Made by a program: the position numbers and the translations under genes
Shown here: positions 22,542 through 37,600 of the stretch, piece after piece
Layout: every line of letters starts with the position of its first letter
How positions within the stretch are numbered: the stretch's first letter is position 1
NCBI RefSeq assembly: GCF_032854445.1
Contig: NC_088301.1
Coordinates: forward strand, 3,286,001 to 3,350,000
Reading direction: 5' to 3'
Source of the DNA: Liolophura sinensis
Taxonomy: Eukaryota; Mollusca; Polyplacophora; Chitonida; Chitonidae
Length of the DNA: 64,000 nt
The notes under the pieces: generated by a model
What the model was told of the DNA's origin: nothing
Seen by the model: the letters and a program-made list of their open reading frames with translations, nothing else
The model's database searches: none

Positions 22542-23555
22542 CTATCACATATTTGCAATTTCGGTCAACATTTATACGCATTTAATATCTTTATTTCAAA
22601 AGGTGTTTTAGGCCGTAGTCAGAAATCCTTCTCATATACGATGTCGACCAACGACAGCAGTTTAACCAATCGGCGAAAGATGCCCACTCTTCTAAGAAAA
22701 CAAACCCATGTGCATTTTGCTCATTAACTTCCATGTACTGGTACGATAGCGTGGTAAAACTAGAGTAATTGCCATTGTCCCGACACTGTTGGTGTTGGTG
22801 TTGGTGTTGTATATAAGGCCCATGTTCCACAGCATTGTTGACATTTATTAGAACAATTCCACTGTATTCACGCCATATGTTAGAAAAGTGGGTCATTTGG
22901 TACAGAATTCAATGTAAAAATGAATAATTCAAATGCCTCCACAACAAACAAATTCAAGTATAACACATATAGCAATTACTGGAAACAAAAACGTACGTAA
23001 TAGATACATGTGTGTTGACGTTTACTCACTGGTATTAAGTTCTAAATTGGAGAGTTGGTAATAAATTCTGCTTTCTTGTGGTATACACTGTAGGCCAGTT
23101 TTAGAAAATCAGCTAAGCGGATAAATACCACAACGGTCCGAAGTCTCTAGCACCAAATTGTATAAGAAGATAGATATCTAGCCACTCTGAACTTTATGTA
23201 TCTCAGATTCCAAAAATGTGATTACTTTTTTCCACAAGAGCATATTTTGTGTCTTTTTGAAAAAAGTTTTCCTAAAAAAAAATAATCAGAATTGTGACTT
23301 AAATACAGAGGAAAACAGGTCAGATACAGATCTGAGTCTGCGATTTTACTGATTAGGGGGACTATAGACAGTGGATGGAAAAAAGTCGAATAATGTATAT
23401 ATGCTCCTGTAAAGTACCACAAACATCTGCTTATTTATAAATTAAGAGAAGCAAAGGCATTCCCAAATAGATCATGTCCTTAAAAAATTTTATAATTCCT
23501 TAATATAATTATTCGTTAAGAGATAGTAATTTTATAGCAATTATGAAGACAAATT
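22542..23555. other. Spacer downstream of C
   Basis: No gene seen. Close to the flanks of B and E. Confidence 0.5.
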
Positions 23556-23568
23556 AAAACTAAATTTA

Positions 23569-23833
23569 TTTATTGATTTATTTGATTGGTGTTTTACGCC
23601 GTACTCAAGAGTATTACACTTATACGACGGCGGCCAGCAGTGTGGTGGGTGGAAACCGGCAGAGCCCGGGGGAAACCTACGACAATCCGCAGGCTCCTGG
23701 CAAACCTTCCCACTTACGGCCGGAGAGGAAGCCAACATGAGCTGGACTTGAACTCACAGCGACCGCATTGGTGAGAGGCTCCTGGGTCATTGCTCTGCGC
23801 TAGCGCGCTAACCAGCTCAGCCACGGAGGCCCC
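23569..23833 (-). mobile_element. tRNA-derived SINE in spacer after C
   Basis: Same family, orientation and site as 17018-17284, with AAAACTAAATTTA repeats at 23556-23568 and 23834-23846. It is the same insertion carried along by duplication. Confidence 0.85.
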
Positions 23834-24344
23834 AAAACTAAATTTAGCTTTCAAGTGTACAACGACACCTTACAATGTGGCATGCAGTGTAAACTACATT
23901 TTCTGACCTACGTAAGAGAAAGAAATTGTAGAAATATCCGCAAATAAATATGACATATGTCTACACGTATTTACGTGCTTTTCCTTTCTCGTAGCGTAAT
24001 AATAAGAATCAGGGGCTAAGGAAGTGTGAGCCGTGGTACATGTAGGTAACCTTTTAGTAACCGGTTAGTTTACTATTAATTTACCTCGTATCAGCCACCC
24101 GTACCTCCTCCCCCACCCCCACCTCCCCACAGAAATTGGATAATCGGCAAAAGAAATTCTATTTATTTGATTTGTGCTTTCGCCGTTCTCAGGAATAAGG
24201 CCATTGTTGAAACATATATAAAATATGAGGCTGCTTAATTTCGATACAATTTCCCCAGACAACACGAGCTTTTATGCAATACAGTGAACGGATTAAATAG
24301 AGTAACTATAAAACCGGCCAACTGGAAACTTAAATTTTCGAATC

Positions 24345-24770
24345 GAAGAAGTGACTTTGCCACAAGTCCCCAGTACAACTAAAGAATAGCAGTGTAACAT
24401 ACACTATATATATGCACTATAATTGTCGAACTGACATTGTGACTTTACCACAAGACCTCAGTACAACCAAAGAATAGCAGTCTTACATAATATATAGGCC
24501 TTTACATGGACGTTGTGACTTTACGACAAATCCTCAGTACAACCAAAGAACAGCAGTCTTACCTACTATATATACATGTACTATAATTGTCGAACTGACG
24601 TTGTGACTTTACGACAAGTGCTCAGTACATCCCAGAAATAGCAGTGTTACATACTATACATGGATGTACTATAATTGGCGAACTGACACTGTGACTTTAC
24701 CACAAGTCCACAGTACAACCAAAGAACAGCAGTGTTACATACTATACATACATGTACTGTAAGTGCTGGT
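24345..24770. repeat. 88-bp spacer satellite, copy before gene D
   Basis: About five monomers of the family seen at 1298-2500. Confidence 0.8.
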
Positions 24771-26317
24771 TTGAGACGTACAGCTGAAAGAACAAATAGC
24801 AAAGCTACGCAGAAATGAAAATCTGCCAATGAAAAAACGACTTCTGTGTATCGTAATACAAAATGCATGTATTTTCCAGAAACTAGTTCAAGAAGCACAG
24901 TTGAGAAAGAAAAATAAGTCTAGAGGAGACTTACTAACTCAGGTCAGCCAAAACTAAACTGCATACGTGATAAAACAGAATTTCAGCATTTTATTTACTT
25001 TTTATTTGGCCTTAATTACAATTGTCAGAAATCCTTAATCATAACCACGCCGTTCAGGAGACACAGACATCTAAGAATTATTTACTAATGTGGACTTGGT
25101 GACACTGAGCGACCGAGATCTCCGACAGCTTGCGGTCGTCTTCCTCCAAATTAGTACGGATCTCTTTATATGGGAGAAAGTAATCTGCCAAACGTCGGGT
25201 GTTTAGCCCGGGGAACTCAACTCTCTCCCTACCCCACACCCCACCCCACCCTCGCCCATAAAAGTGACGGCCATCGTGTAGGTGATCACTACTTAAATGT
25301 AATGTTAAACAATACTTAAACAAATAAAATTCTGTATTGTAGATGCAGACATAGGGCCTATATCTTGTATATACTACATTGACGTCACAAATACTCACTG
25401 TGTGCAATCCAGGTTTTCGCCACAATAATAAAGCTTCCCCCACTTCACAGAAAATGTGTCACTTCACTTCTTCCGTAATTACAGACTATAGATTAGTATT
25501 GGCAGATACAATAGTTGATGTGATCTTCTACTGTCTTTTATACTCTTTTTTGTCGTCTTTGAAATCGTATGAAGCTGCTAGAATATAGCATATTAATAGT
25601 CTACTAAACAGCACAAAATCTGGATATTTATTTTATATTACACTGCTCATTTGATGCATTTATTTACTGACATCGTTGATGTTTCACGTCGCTCCCATAA
25701 GTATCATTTACAGTACTGCGGTCAGCGGTGGGAGAAAACCGTCACCTTTTGTCAAGGAACTGTTTAGCCTATGACTGCAAACTGAAGGTACGCCGACTGG
25801 AGAAGAATTCGAATCCTCTACCACGGTGCAACAAACAATTGGTTTGCAGCATAAGATAGTCACTATCCTCCACTAAATTGGTGGATTTAAAGTTCTAACT
25901 GCTTATGATAAAGTTCTAACTGCTTATGACAATCACATCACTCAAAATGTGATACCTAATTGACATAAAATTAATAAAGGACAAAGCGTATCAACCTAGT
26001 ACTTTAAAAACGGACGAACGACATGTACGAGAGCTGGATTCGAGCTTGTGGCATCTGTAGATATACTTTAACCTCCATCGGAAGCCACGCTGTAGCAAAA
26101 TCAGGTAACGGCGGATTCACTAACACATATAAACAATGGTTACACAAGATATTGTGCTTGACTTCTTCTTTTCCAGTAACTATGCGTACTTTAACATCTT
26201 CTTACATCTCAGTCTGGCTATGAAGGGTAAATGTCTTTAATTTAAAATCGCCAATATATGGCAACAAATATTGTCAAAGTAGCTTTAAGCAACAATCGTT
26301 TTATTTATCCATTTAAA
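24771..26317. other. Spacer before relic D
   Basis: It contains the conserved block at about 25088-25200 (see 2765-2880). No gene supported. Confidence 0.45.
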
Positions 26318-26668
26318 TATAAAGGGAGACAACTACCCTGACGTTACCAGTCTGAAAAAGGTGGATTGGTTGACATTATGATCAAACGTAACTTCATCAA
26401 CACATGAACCTGGTCTTCCGCCATCATCTAGACAAAATGATTCCAGTGTCTGCTTTAGGCTTTGTCATCGCTGTTGTGTTTGTTCAGCAGGTCTGTTTCA
26501 TTAGTCGACGGCTTTCGGCAATGTCATTTTTAACTAAGCTTTCCCTATTTATTCACGCTAACAACAACTACAGAAAGTTCTGTTTTCTTAACTCGTTAGG
26601 CTAATCAGTTCGACCTGCTACACACTGTCAAACTATTGTGTTTGTCAGATTTTAGCCACCACGGATCA
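26318..26668 (+). pseudogene. Relic 5' half-gene upstream of gene D
   Basis: TATAAAG at 26318-26324. The signal exon at 26437-26490 is intact here (MIPVSALGFVIAVVFVQQ) and ends CAG|GT. The exon 2 homologue starts at 26649 after TTTGTCAG, but its 3' half and donor are deleted after about 26668. No collagen exon follows. Confidence 0.65.
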
Positions 26669-27389
26669 AGTAGGATCGTGTTGTGGGAATAATGAACTTG
26701 GGGATTGGGTTCTGTAACATGTGTATGAACTATCAAGACTTGCTGTCAGACAGATCAGAGACTGGGCTGATCATGTTACAGTCGTAGGGCATGATATTAT
26801 ATTTCATCTGCAGAACTCGTGATCAGGGTAAAGCAGGGCTATTTAACATGGCTTAAGTAATAAAGTTACCCTTTCTGTAGTTGTATACTGTGAATCTGTG
26901 TGATTTTAATAGTCATCTGGAAAACTAGGATCACGTTTCACTTATGCTTCTTTCGGAAATATTACGTTTTTCTGTGTGCTCTTCTGGACATACAACTGTT
27001 CTAGCACTAAGACAATCTACATATCTGCCCCTCTCAATATATAAATTCCCTCTGTAACAGTATGCTTCAGATATATCTTACTGCCTGCCCCTCCCGGCAC
27101 AAAGAAGGAATACATAGTCATAGAGTATGTTGCTGATATCAGCGGGTTAATATGAACGTCCTCCAGTGACCCGTTCTCATTGTTGAATGAGCTTCGTTCA
27201 CTTATTTTGTGACTAGTGATATTCTGTCTTTCTCACTGTGTAACTTACCTGAAAATGGCAGCGCTTTAAATTATTTTTTTGTAGTTTGAACAAAGCCGGA
27301 TTTTGGATTAAAATGCATAGTGTGCATTATTTTTGGTACTTCTAAATTTCCATAGATCACACCGTAGCAAATATATTACACTTGCAATG

Positions 27390-27605
27390 TTTACATCGTG
27401 TCAGGTGTATTAAATTGGCACCGTTCAAACTGTACTAGATGTATTAAATTGGCGCTGTTTATACCATATTGGATTTATTAAATTGCCGCTGTTAATTCTG
27501 TGCTAGATGTATTTAATTGCCGCTGTCTATATTGTACTCGATATTCCAAATTGGCGCTGTTTACACTGTACTAGATGTTTTAAATTGGTGATGTATTACA
27601 TCATA
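27390..27605. repeat. 34-bp minisatellite in relic D
   Basis: About six monomers with TGTACTAGATGTATTAAATT and GGCGCTGTT. Same family as 32530-33760. Confidence 0.8.
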
Positions 27606-28525
27606 AAAAATCTGATCTGTATCTCATAGTCTCAGCCTAATATTAGTTGTGCTATGTTCTAGGTACTGTCTTTAAGAAGAGGGTAACCCAAGATAGAGCA
27701 ACAAATAAAGATATTTACAGAAAAATCAATTTTTTTGATAAGCAAACTAACGTTCCTTGATGAATTTTCTACCATCAGTATAGTGTGGACCTCTTAAAAG
27801 ATGCTTTGCCTGGGCACTTTTCCATCCACCATAAAAGTGATGGCCATAGTGAACACGTTTTGAGTGTCACGTTTAGCAACAATTAAACAAATAACACTGT
27901 ATATTGTACAAGCATATATTTCATATACTAGATTGGCATAACAAATATTGTGTGTAATTCAGGTTTTGTGCACAATAATAAAAAATGAGACGGTCATCAC
28001 AGACATCACCGGAGGTCTGGATATTTTTGTTAAATTACACTATTCATTTGATACATTTACTTGATACTCATATCGTTGTTTCACGCCACTCTCAACAGTT
28101 GTTAGCTACTCTATTGCGGTCGGGTTAACGGATATGGGGAGGTAAACAGAGATCGTAGGAAACCATCGTCCTTTCTTAAGAAATTTTAAGAATTGCTTAG
28201 CAGCAATAGATTGCATCCGCGCTTCCATGGTTCAAAATGTAATTCTTAATTAACAGAACCCTAGCAATTGACAAAACTGGCGCCCATCGCCGTATGAACC
28301 CAGTACTTTAAAGACGAGTCAGTGATAACGGCGGATCACTAACACATAAACAAAGGTCACCGGTATGAAAGACTGTGCATAAATTCTTTTTTCCCAATAA
28401 CTACACGTACCTTTACATCTCCTTGCATTTCAGACTGACCACGTAAGGTAAAAAAAATCGCAGATATATGGCAGCACTTTTGTAGAAGTAGGTTTAAACA
28501 ACAATAATTTATTCATTCATTCAAA
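27606..28525. other. Spacer between relic D and gene D
   Basis: No gene seen. Counterpart of 4830-5760. Confidence 0.45.
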
Positions 28526-28532
28526 TATAAAG
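28526..28532 (+). promoter_or_regulatory. TATA box of gene D
   Basis: TATAAAG, 106 bases before the chosen ATG, within the same conserved promoter block as in B and E. Confidence 0.55.
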
Positions 28533-28631
28533 GGAGACCACTACACTGACGTTGCAATCTGACAGAGGTCGGTCTGTTCAGACGCATGCTATCAACACAT
28601 GAAGCTGGATATCCGCCCTCATCTAGAGAAA

Positions 28632-28685
28632 ATGATGACAATCTCTGCTTTAGGTTTTGTCATCGCTGCTGTGTTTGCTGTGCAG
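28632..28685 (+). CDS. Gene D exon 1, signal peptide
   Basis: 18 codons, hydrophobic, CAG|GT donor. Confidence 0.72.
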
Positions 28686-31600
28686 GTCTGTTCCACTTGT
28701 CTACCTCTGTAAGCAATGTCATGTTCATCTGAACTTTCTCTATTTATTCACGCTAACACCAACTATAGAGAGTTTTTTTCTCTTTCCCCATTAGGCTAAT
28801 CTGTTTAGCCTGCTACGATAAGTTACATGCTTTTCTTGTTGTCTTTCTCAGATCTCAGCCACCACAGATCATGGACAGTTGTCTCCCAAGGAAATAGGTA
28901 AGGAAAATTGCCTCCGTGTTGTTGGAGTAATGAACTTGGGGTTTGGGTTCTGTAAAACGTGTATGAACATTGAAGACTTGGTACAGAGTACAGTAATGCT
29001 AGATCCCAGAATTGTTTCGTATTTTTGTGGAACCACAACACCAATAGCTATGTGGAATAGAGGGAAGGTTGTTTATGGAATAGACGGAAGGTTGTGCATG
29101 GAATAGAGGGAATCTGCTTTATGGAATAGAGGGAAAGTTGTGTATGGAATTTTGAAATTCCATGAAATTTGTTGATGAAATACAGGCAAGGTTGTGTATG
29201 GAGTAGAGGGAAGGTTGTGTTTAAAATAGAGGGTAGGTTGTTTGTGGAATAGAGGGAAGGTTGTTTATCGGATAGAGGGAAGGTTGTTGATGGAATAGAG
29301 TGAATCTGGTTTATGGAATAGAGGGTACGTTATCTATGGAATAGAGGGGAGCTTGTTTATGCAATAGAGGGTACGTTATCTATGGAAGAGAGGGGAGCTT
29401 GTTTATGAAATAGGGGGAAGCTTATTTATGGATTAGAAGGTAGACAGTTTATGGAATAGAGGGTAGACTGTTTATGGAATAGAGGGTAGACTGTTTATGG
29501 AATAGAGGGTAGAGTGTTTATGGAATATAGGGTAGACTGTTTATGGAATAGAGGGAATCTGGTTTATGGAATAGAGACCACGGGAATCCGATTGAGAGGG
29601 AATTTTTTTCTGGAATAGACGGAAGGTGGTTTTTTGAATGCAGGGAAGGTTGTTTGTGTTATAGAGGAAATCTGGTTTAGGGAATAGAGGGAAGGTTGTT
29701 TATGCTGACGGATAGCAAAGGTGTTTTCCGCGAGTATGTATGTCAGCGTAGTATCCCTGGCATAGAACTCTAGCAAATCCTCTCTACCTCATTTTATCTC
29801 AGAAAACTGCGTCCCACATTAAGATCACGGTAGTTCAACACTGTTGGCGAGTTTCCAAGCTGCAACACAGATTACAGACTTAGTTAGGCATAGCACCTGG
29901 GCCCATATTTATCAAGCCACTTTAGACTTAAGTCATCAATTGCGAGGGCAATCCAATAAATCCAGTCCTAAACAGGAAAGAACTCAAACTGTGGTTAATA
30001 TATTATTCTGTTGTACAGAATCATTAAAAATGTTAAACTTCACAAAGCAAAGCATTATAGTCGTAGCTGTGTTTGAATTTTAGACTTAAATGTTAAGATA
30101 AGTTAAATGTAGGCCCTGTTTTTCTATTTTCCATCAGCTGCAAAGGACGTAAAACTTGTTAATATGACTATATAACCTAATTAAATCAATGAAAAACAGC
30201 TTCCGTGGTGGTAACTTGTGAAACAGTCTGATTTTACAATATGGGTTAACTCAAGAGCAACAAGATATTACTAGTCATCTGGAAAACTAGCGTCAAGTTT
30301 CATTTCTGTTTCATTTGTACGTTGTACGCTTTTTCTATTTTCCGTAACACTCAATCTCGCCTGTTTTCAGGTAACAGGTGTTCTTTTCTGCACCTACATC
30401 TTAATACCCTTAGACTGTAGATTTACTCTTTAGCAAAGTTTAAAGTCTTTCTCGTGTAACAGGTTGAGTATTATAACACATTAGTCCAATCTTGTCAATC
30501 TTCAAAACTGATATCCAAGTAACATTATACGAACAAACCATACCTGTGTTCTTCTGTTCTTACATCTGCATTCCTGTTACACTACAGATAAATCATACGT
30601 GGACTCTATTGAACATACAACTTAACTGTTCTAACAATAAAGACAATCCGTACGTGTACTCTGCTCAAAATACAATTCCCCCCTGTAACATTACAAATAA
30701 ACCAAACGCGTACACCTCTGAGCACCCATATATGTATTATACCACAACACTAGAGCGAAATCATAAGTCTCTTCTTCTGCTATTTTTTACTTATTTATTT
30801 GAATGGTGTTTTACGCCGTACTCCAGAAGTATGCTGCTAAGACACCGGGCATAGTCAGCAAGCCGCCTATGACCATCCGCAAGTTTCTGACAGACATTCC
30901 GACATTCGGTCAGAGAGGAAGCCAGTGTGATCAGGTCTTACACAGACCGCATTGGTGAGATGCTCTCGAGTCACTGCGCCGCCCTGGCACACCAACCACC
31001 TAAGTCAGTCTATCTCTCTTACACATTCACCCCTAGTTACAATACAGATAAATATTACGTGTTCTCTTCTCAACACACAATATCAGAGTTCAAACACACG
31101 AGACAAACGTATACTCTTTTCAACATATAACTTCAACCCTGTCACGCTACAGACTAACCGCACAATTGTCACATTGTAGACCATACATGCATTCATCTAA
31201 ACGCACAACTTCACTCTGTAACACTAGGAAGTATACATGTATTCTTCCAAACATACAACTTTGCTCTGTAACCCTACAGACAAAGGATACGTGTATTCCT
31301 CTGGAGATAAAGCTCCATTCTGTGACATTATAGACAAAGGATACGTGTATTCTTCTCAGCCTACAACCTTGCTCTGTATTACTTCAAACAAAGATACAGG
31401 TGTACTCCTGTACATACAGCTTCACTTCTGTAACACTACATTCTTCTACTCTAAACTCTTCGCCACTGTGACACTATAAACACGATAGATGTAAGCTACT
31501 CTTGTGCACACCCAGGATCCCGGCTCTTGTAGACACGCCATAAACATAGAATACACTGCTGAGCCTTTTATGTAACATTACAAACTGTTTGTTACTGTAT

Positions 31601-34600
31601 TGTAATGCGCTTAAATTGTTCAATTATTTGACATTACCTACAGACTATACACATATACCTTGCATTTGATCGGACACAAACTGAAAATCATTTGTGTGCA
31701 AAAAAGCATTAATTGATCACTAGCCTTTTTCCGAAGAGCCAACATTCCCTGAGCACCACAGACACAAACTGAACAGACGTGGAATACAGTTCATGACGCT
31801 GTCAGTATGTCCAAATGCAAGCTTTATCTGCGATCAGTATTTGATTTCTTCATGCTATTCAGTTTCAGTGCTTGTACTTTCAGGATGTTGTAGAGATCAT
31901 TGTGGACTTCCGGGTCGGGATGGACGAGACGGACGGGACGGTATTCAGGGACCGTATGGACCACCTGGGTCCCCGGGAGAGAAGGGTCCTCCTGTAAGCG
32001 TTCCGAGCATGGGTAGCTTTACTTTTTCAGTCAGTTTAATTTAACAGAAAGGAAAGTAGATATGACTCTACCACCTTAGATGCTGGATGAAGCGGTGATG
32101 TCAATTGTGATAGTCAAGTGCCACCCTTGTCAGCCGTATGATCAACGACATTATCAAACCCACTAAACCATTAATGCATGTCCAGTGAAAGGTACAACCG
32201 TACTTGACAAAGACAACGGAACTTTACTAAGATAAAAATTCCACAGCCAGCACAATTTCGGTAAAAGCAAATAGTCGCTATTCCAACAGTTTCGGGTACT
32301 GGTATATAATATCCTTCCCTCATACCCTCCACCACTCAAAATAAAGAAAAGCATTGTCATCGCTGAATCAGCTTCCGTCACTTATTTTATGATCAGTTCT
32401 TTTTCCATGTGTAACTTGCCTGAAAATGGCAGCGCCTAAAACTAACTTTGTTAGTTTAAACAAAAGGAGATTTTTTTTATTAAAATTTAAACGTTTACCT
32501 TTTTGCACCCGGTAACGTACCACTTAAATTAACGCTGTTCATACTGTGCTAGGTGTATTGAATTGCCGCTGTCCATACTGTACTAGATGTATCAAATTGG
32601 CACTGTTCATACTGTAAAGGATGTATTAAATTGACGCTGTTCATACTGTACTAGATGTATCAAATTGGCGCTGTTCATGCTGCACTAAATATATTAAATT
32701 GGCACTGTTCATACTGTACAAGATGTATTAAATTGACGCTGTCCATACTGTACTAGATGTATCAAATTGGCGCTGTTAAATTCACGTTGTTCATACTGTA
32801 CCAGATATATTAATTGGCGCTGTTTATACTTTACTAGAAGTATTCAATTGACGCTGTTTATACCGTGCTAGATGTATTAGTTTAGATCTGTTCATATTCC
32901 ACAAGATGCATTACACTGACGCTGTACTAATACACTGTACTAGATATATAAACACATCAGTTGTGCTAAGTTACTGTCTTTAAAAGCCCCTGTTTACGTA
33001 CAACCCGGCAACGTACCACTGTTTACGTCGTGTCATATGTATTAAATTGGCGGTGTTCATACTGCACAAGGCGGACTCCGTGGCTCAGTTGGTTAGCGCG
33101 CTAGCGCAGCGCAATGACCCAGGAGTCTCTCACCAATGCGGTCGCTGTGAGTTCAAGTCCAGCTCACGCTGGCTTCCTCTCCGGCCGTACGTGGGAAGGA
33201 ATGCCAGCAATCTGCGGATGGTCATGGGTTTCCCCCGGGCTCTGCGCGGTTTCCACTCACCATAATGCTGGCCGCCGTCGTATAGGTGAAATATTCTTAA
33301 GTACGGCGTAAAACACCAAAATCAAAAAAAAAATCAAAACATACTGCACAAGATGCATTCAAGTGGCACTGTTCATACTTTACTAGATGTATTAAATTGA
33401 CGTTGTTTATACTGTACTACATGCTTTAAATTGGCGCTGTCCATATTGTACTAGATGTATCAAACTGGCGCTGTTCATGCTGCACAAGATGCACTAATAT
33501 GGCACTGTTTGTACTGTACTAGATGTATTAAATCTGTATTAAAAGATGTATTAAATTGACGCTCTCCATACTGTACTAGATGTATCAAATTGGCGCTGTT
33601 AAATTTGCGCTGTTCATACTGTACCAGATATATTAATTGGCGCTGTTTATACCCTACTAGAAGTATTCAACTGACGCTATTTATACCGTACTAGATGTAT
33701 CAAATTGGCTCTGTTCATATTCTACAAGATGCATTACACTGGCGCTGTACTGATATACTGTACTAGATATATAAAAACATCAGTTGTGCTATGTTACTGT
33801 CTTTAAAAGCCCCTATTTACGTACAACAAAAACAGAAACCTTTACATCAAAATCATTTTTTTGATAGGGACAGTCCTTCTTTATGGAGTCCAGTCAGGAG
33901 AAGACTTTAAACATCTTAACAGAGAAGATAGCTGCCATGGTCGCCCAGGAAGTCAAGCGGACATGTCCTGTAAAGTATAAGGGGGAGGACTTGACAGTAG
34001 AGGGAAGGGTTCGTTCTGGCTCCTCCTCCAGAGAAAACACACAACAGACAGACATAGGTGAGTCTGTGTGTAAATACGTCAACAGTGGGTTTGCACTAAA
34101 ACACAAAACTGTCGAAAACACAAAACTATCTAAAACACTAAAACACAAAACTGTCTGGCGCAGGTGGGTCTGTCTGTAACACATCAACAGTGGGGCTGCA
34201 CTAAAACACAAAACTGTCTGGCCTGGTTGAGTCGTTAACGTTAACAGTGAAATTCCACCAAAACACAGTACAGTCTAGACTATCTGAATCTCTCTGTAAT
34301 TAATCAACAGTGGGGTTACACTTGAACACAAAACAGTCTGGCCTGTGTGAGTTAGTCTGTAATACATTAACAGTGGGGTTACACCTGGACACAAAACAGT
34401 CTGGCCTGGGTGAGTTAGTCTGTAATACATTAACAGTGGGGTTACACCTGGACACAAAACAGTCTGGCCTGGGTGAGTTAGTCTGTAATACATTAACAGT
34501 GGGGTTACACTTGAACACAAAACAATCTGGCCTGGGTGAGTTAGTCTGTAAAACATTAACAGTGGGGTTACACCTGGACACAAAACAGTCTGGCCTGGGT

Positions 34601-37600
34601 GAGTTAGTCTGTAATACATCAGCAGTGGGGTTACACCTGGACACAAAACAGTCTGACCTTGGTGAGTCCGTCTGTAAAACATTAACAGTGGGGTTACACC
34701 TGGACACAAAACAGTCTGGCCTGTGTGAGTTCGCCTGTAATACATCAGCAGTGGAGTTGTAGCTGAACACAAAACAGTCTGGGTGAGTCTGCGTGCAATA
34801 CATCATCAGTGGAGTTCCACCTGAACACAAAACAATCTGGCCTGGGTGAGTCCGTTTGTAATACAGCATCAGTGGAGTTACACCTGAATACAAAACAGTC
34901 AGGCCTGGGTGAGTCTGCGTGCAATACATCATCATGGAGTTATACCTGAATACCAAACGGTCTGTACTAGTTGGGCGGGTCTGTAATACATCAGCAGTGG
35001 AGTTACACCTAAACACAAAACTATCTGACCTGGGTGAGTCTGCCTGTAATATATCAACAGTGGAGTTACACCTGAATACCAAACGGTCTGGCCTAGTTGA
35101 GTCCGTCTGTAATACATCAACAGTGCACTTACACCTGAACACGAAACAGTCCGGACTGGATGAGTCTGCCCGTAATACATCAACAGTTGAGTTACACCTT
35201 AATACAAAACGGTCTGGCCTAGGTGGGTCTGTCTGTAATACATTAGCAGTGGAGTTGCACCTGAACACAAAACAGTCTGGCCTGGGTGAGTCTCGTCTGT
35301 AATACATCAGCAGTGGAGTTACACCTTAATACAAAACAGTCTGGCCTAGGTGTAATGCATCATCTGTGGAGTTGGGCCAAGGCATGAAATAGATATTAAA
35401 CAAGTCATAGAGGCTTGTTAACGCTTTGAGGTACAACGACAACGTGGAAAACTCTAGTCTAAGATGTTGTAAAAAGTTTTCTATTCAATTTTTGGGAAAA
35501 ATTGTCAATAGCTTGTGCATGGACACTGCTTTTTTTTTAAATTACAACACACATGGAACGTTTTTATTTAATTTTTTTCTTCCCTTCTAAGATGCAAAAG
35601 GAGAAGCGATGAATTCAGATATTTAGTAACCTCATGTCAAAACAACAGGGAGAAGAGTCGGATTTGGATTGGGGTGTGGTTGGGTTCCGAGATGATAGAT
35701 GTGAAGCTCAAAAATTCACGACCGTTATCCGAAATTACAGGAATACATCAAGTAAAGGGTCATATAGAGACATAAAGTGTATCTTAAATTCGAGTTTTTT
35801 CTTTCAAAAGTTTTGGGAATAACCTTTTTTTTAACTTGAAGGGACACACGATGATTTGTGACTGACTGGTATGAGATACGGGGAGTCAAGGCTGTGTTCA
35901 CACCAAGCTGAATTTTTTCGTACTGATCTTAGAGTCGATTATTTATCCGTTTAAAACCATTATCTTTTACTTAGAATTTCTTACTAACTTCAAGTTACTT
36001 TTAATGCTAAACTCTTACTGCCAGTTAGTACAAACAGGCTTATACTGTTCCCCTGAGGTACTCAGGAAATTAAATATGCCTTATCGACGTCCTTGTAAGC
36101 TTAACATTGTCTCCGGATGGTTTTGAATGAATGACTTTTTCGTTTATTGAGTTGATTGGTGTAAGAAATGTTCAGGTTGGCGAACACGTGCAAACACACC
36201 TATTGGTCATCCGGTCTTAAACAATGTCCACAAATGAAGTACTTCCAGTGGTTAAACATACGACATTAAAGCCTACTCCTGTATTTGGAATCTGGGCCGA
36301 CAAATACCTTTTCATATGTACGTTTTACCAGTTTTATAAACAGTCATTTTTTAAAACTTATTTTTCTTATAGGTACCGTAAGAGACTGTATTTTACACAT
36401 CTGCATTAAACCTGGGCACGACACGAACCACCCGGGGTCCCTATAAAATGTTATTTTTGTCGGTTAAAAGGAAAAGAACTATTTTGCATACCACGTTGTG
36501 TGTACATAATCGTGGTATATGTGATTTTTTGTTTGTTTTAGCGGGTGCGGTCTATACTCGCTGGGGACGGACAAAATGTCCCAGCTATTCTACCACTTTG
36601 TACCAAGGTACGTAGATATCTCGATCAAACTCTTTGACCAAACAAAGTAATGTAGCAATCATAACCAACTAAACCGTCTCATACGAAGACCTCAATTATA
36701 TGTACGTATGTAAGTGGCGTTAAAATGAAATTGATTATAGTCCGTAATGCCTAAAGTGAGTAGCTTTGAGTCATGAAGGACCCCTTACAACTAGATAGGA
36801 AATCGTCCCACTTCGGTGCAGCAGAGTGGGGGGAATTTTTTATGCAGAAAAACAAGCAAAATTTACTAGAATATAAAGTACAATTACTAAAGAACATCTG
36901 TGTAAAAACTTGGAGTAGTGCTTTTTAAGGGAATTCCCTTCATAATAAAAATACATTCACATTAGAAAAATTAGATTTACACAGGATTGTTTTATCTATT
37001 TCTTCATATATTGTCAGGTTATAAGTAAATAAGTTTATAAATATTATTGTCAATCTATACAGATTATATACAGTAATCCTCCAGTAAAAACTTAACGATA
37101 TTTATTTCAGCTAACAGCATATCGTACAATTACAAAGAAAGGGGGCGCCTTTTTAATCAGTCTGGTTTCGTAATAAATGTCCATTAGAGACACTGTCATA
37201 TATTCACGGTGTAATTCGTCAGACAAAACGTCTTTCAAATACCAACTCTGAATAAAAAAGAATATTATCCAATGCATTTAACCGCATACAGTAAGCTGAT
37301 GGTAACACATTTCATCATTTATACCTGTTACATAACAACTTTGACCCCATACCGGGAAGCCTTTCCTTCATTTTGCAGGACGATCTGTCATTATGAACAG
37401 CTTGCCAATCCGCCTGAGCAGCAGAGGGACAATTTCCCATCCTGTTACAAGGGGTCTTTTCAATCATTACAGGTTTGATGGCCGGGTCACATTACCAGCA
37501 CAAGGGTAGCGGTAGCAACCATTTGTGCCTTCCTGTAAATCCTCAGTGGAACAAGACTTTTGGCGGATACCAGTTTGAAGCTTACCTGTATGGATCTGAG

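Noticed and set aside
33075-33150. Functional tRNA gene
   Set aside because: A and B boxes are present, but the sequence runs straight into the SINE body and the arms do not pair as a tRNA; it is the SINE head.
34300-35307. 335-codon minus-strand ORF
   Set aside because: Repeat-generated frame in intron 4 of gene D.
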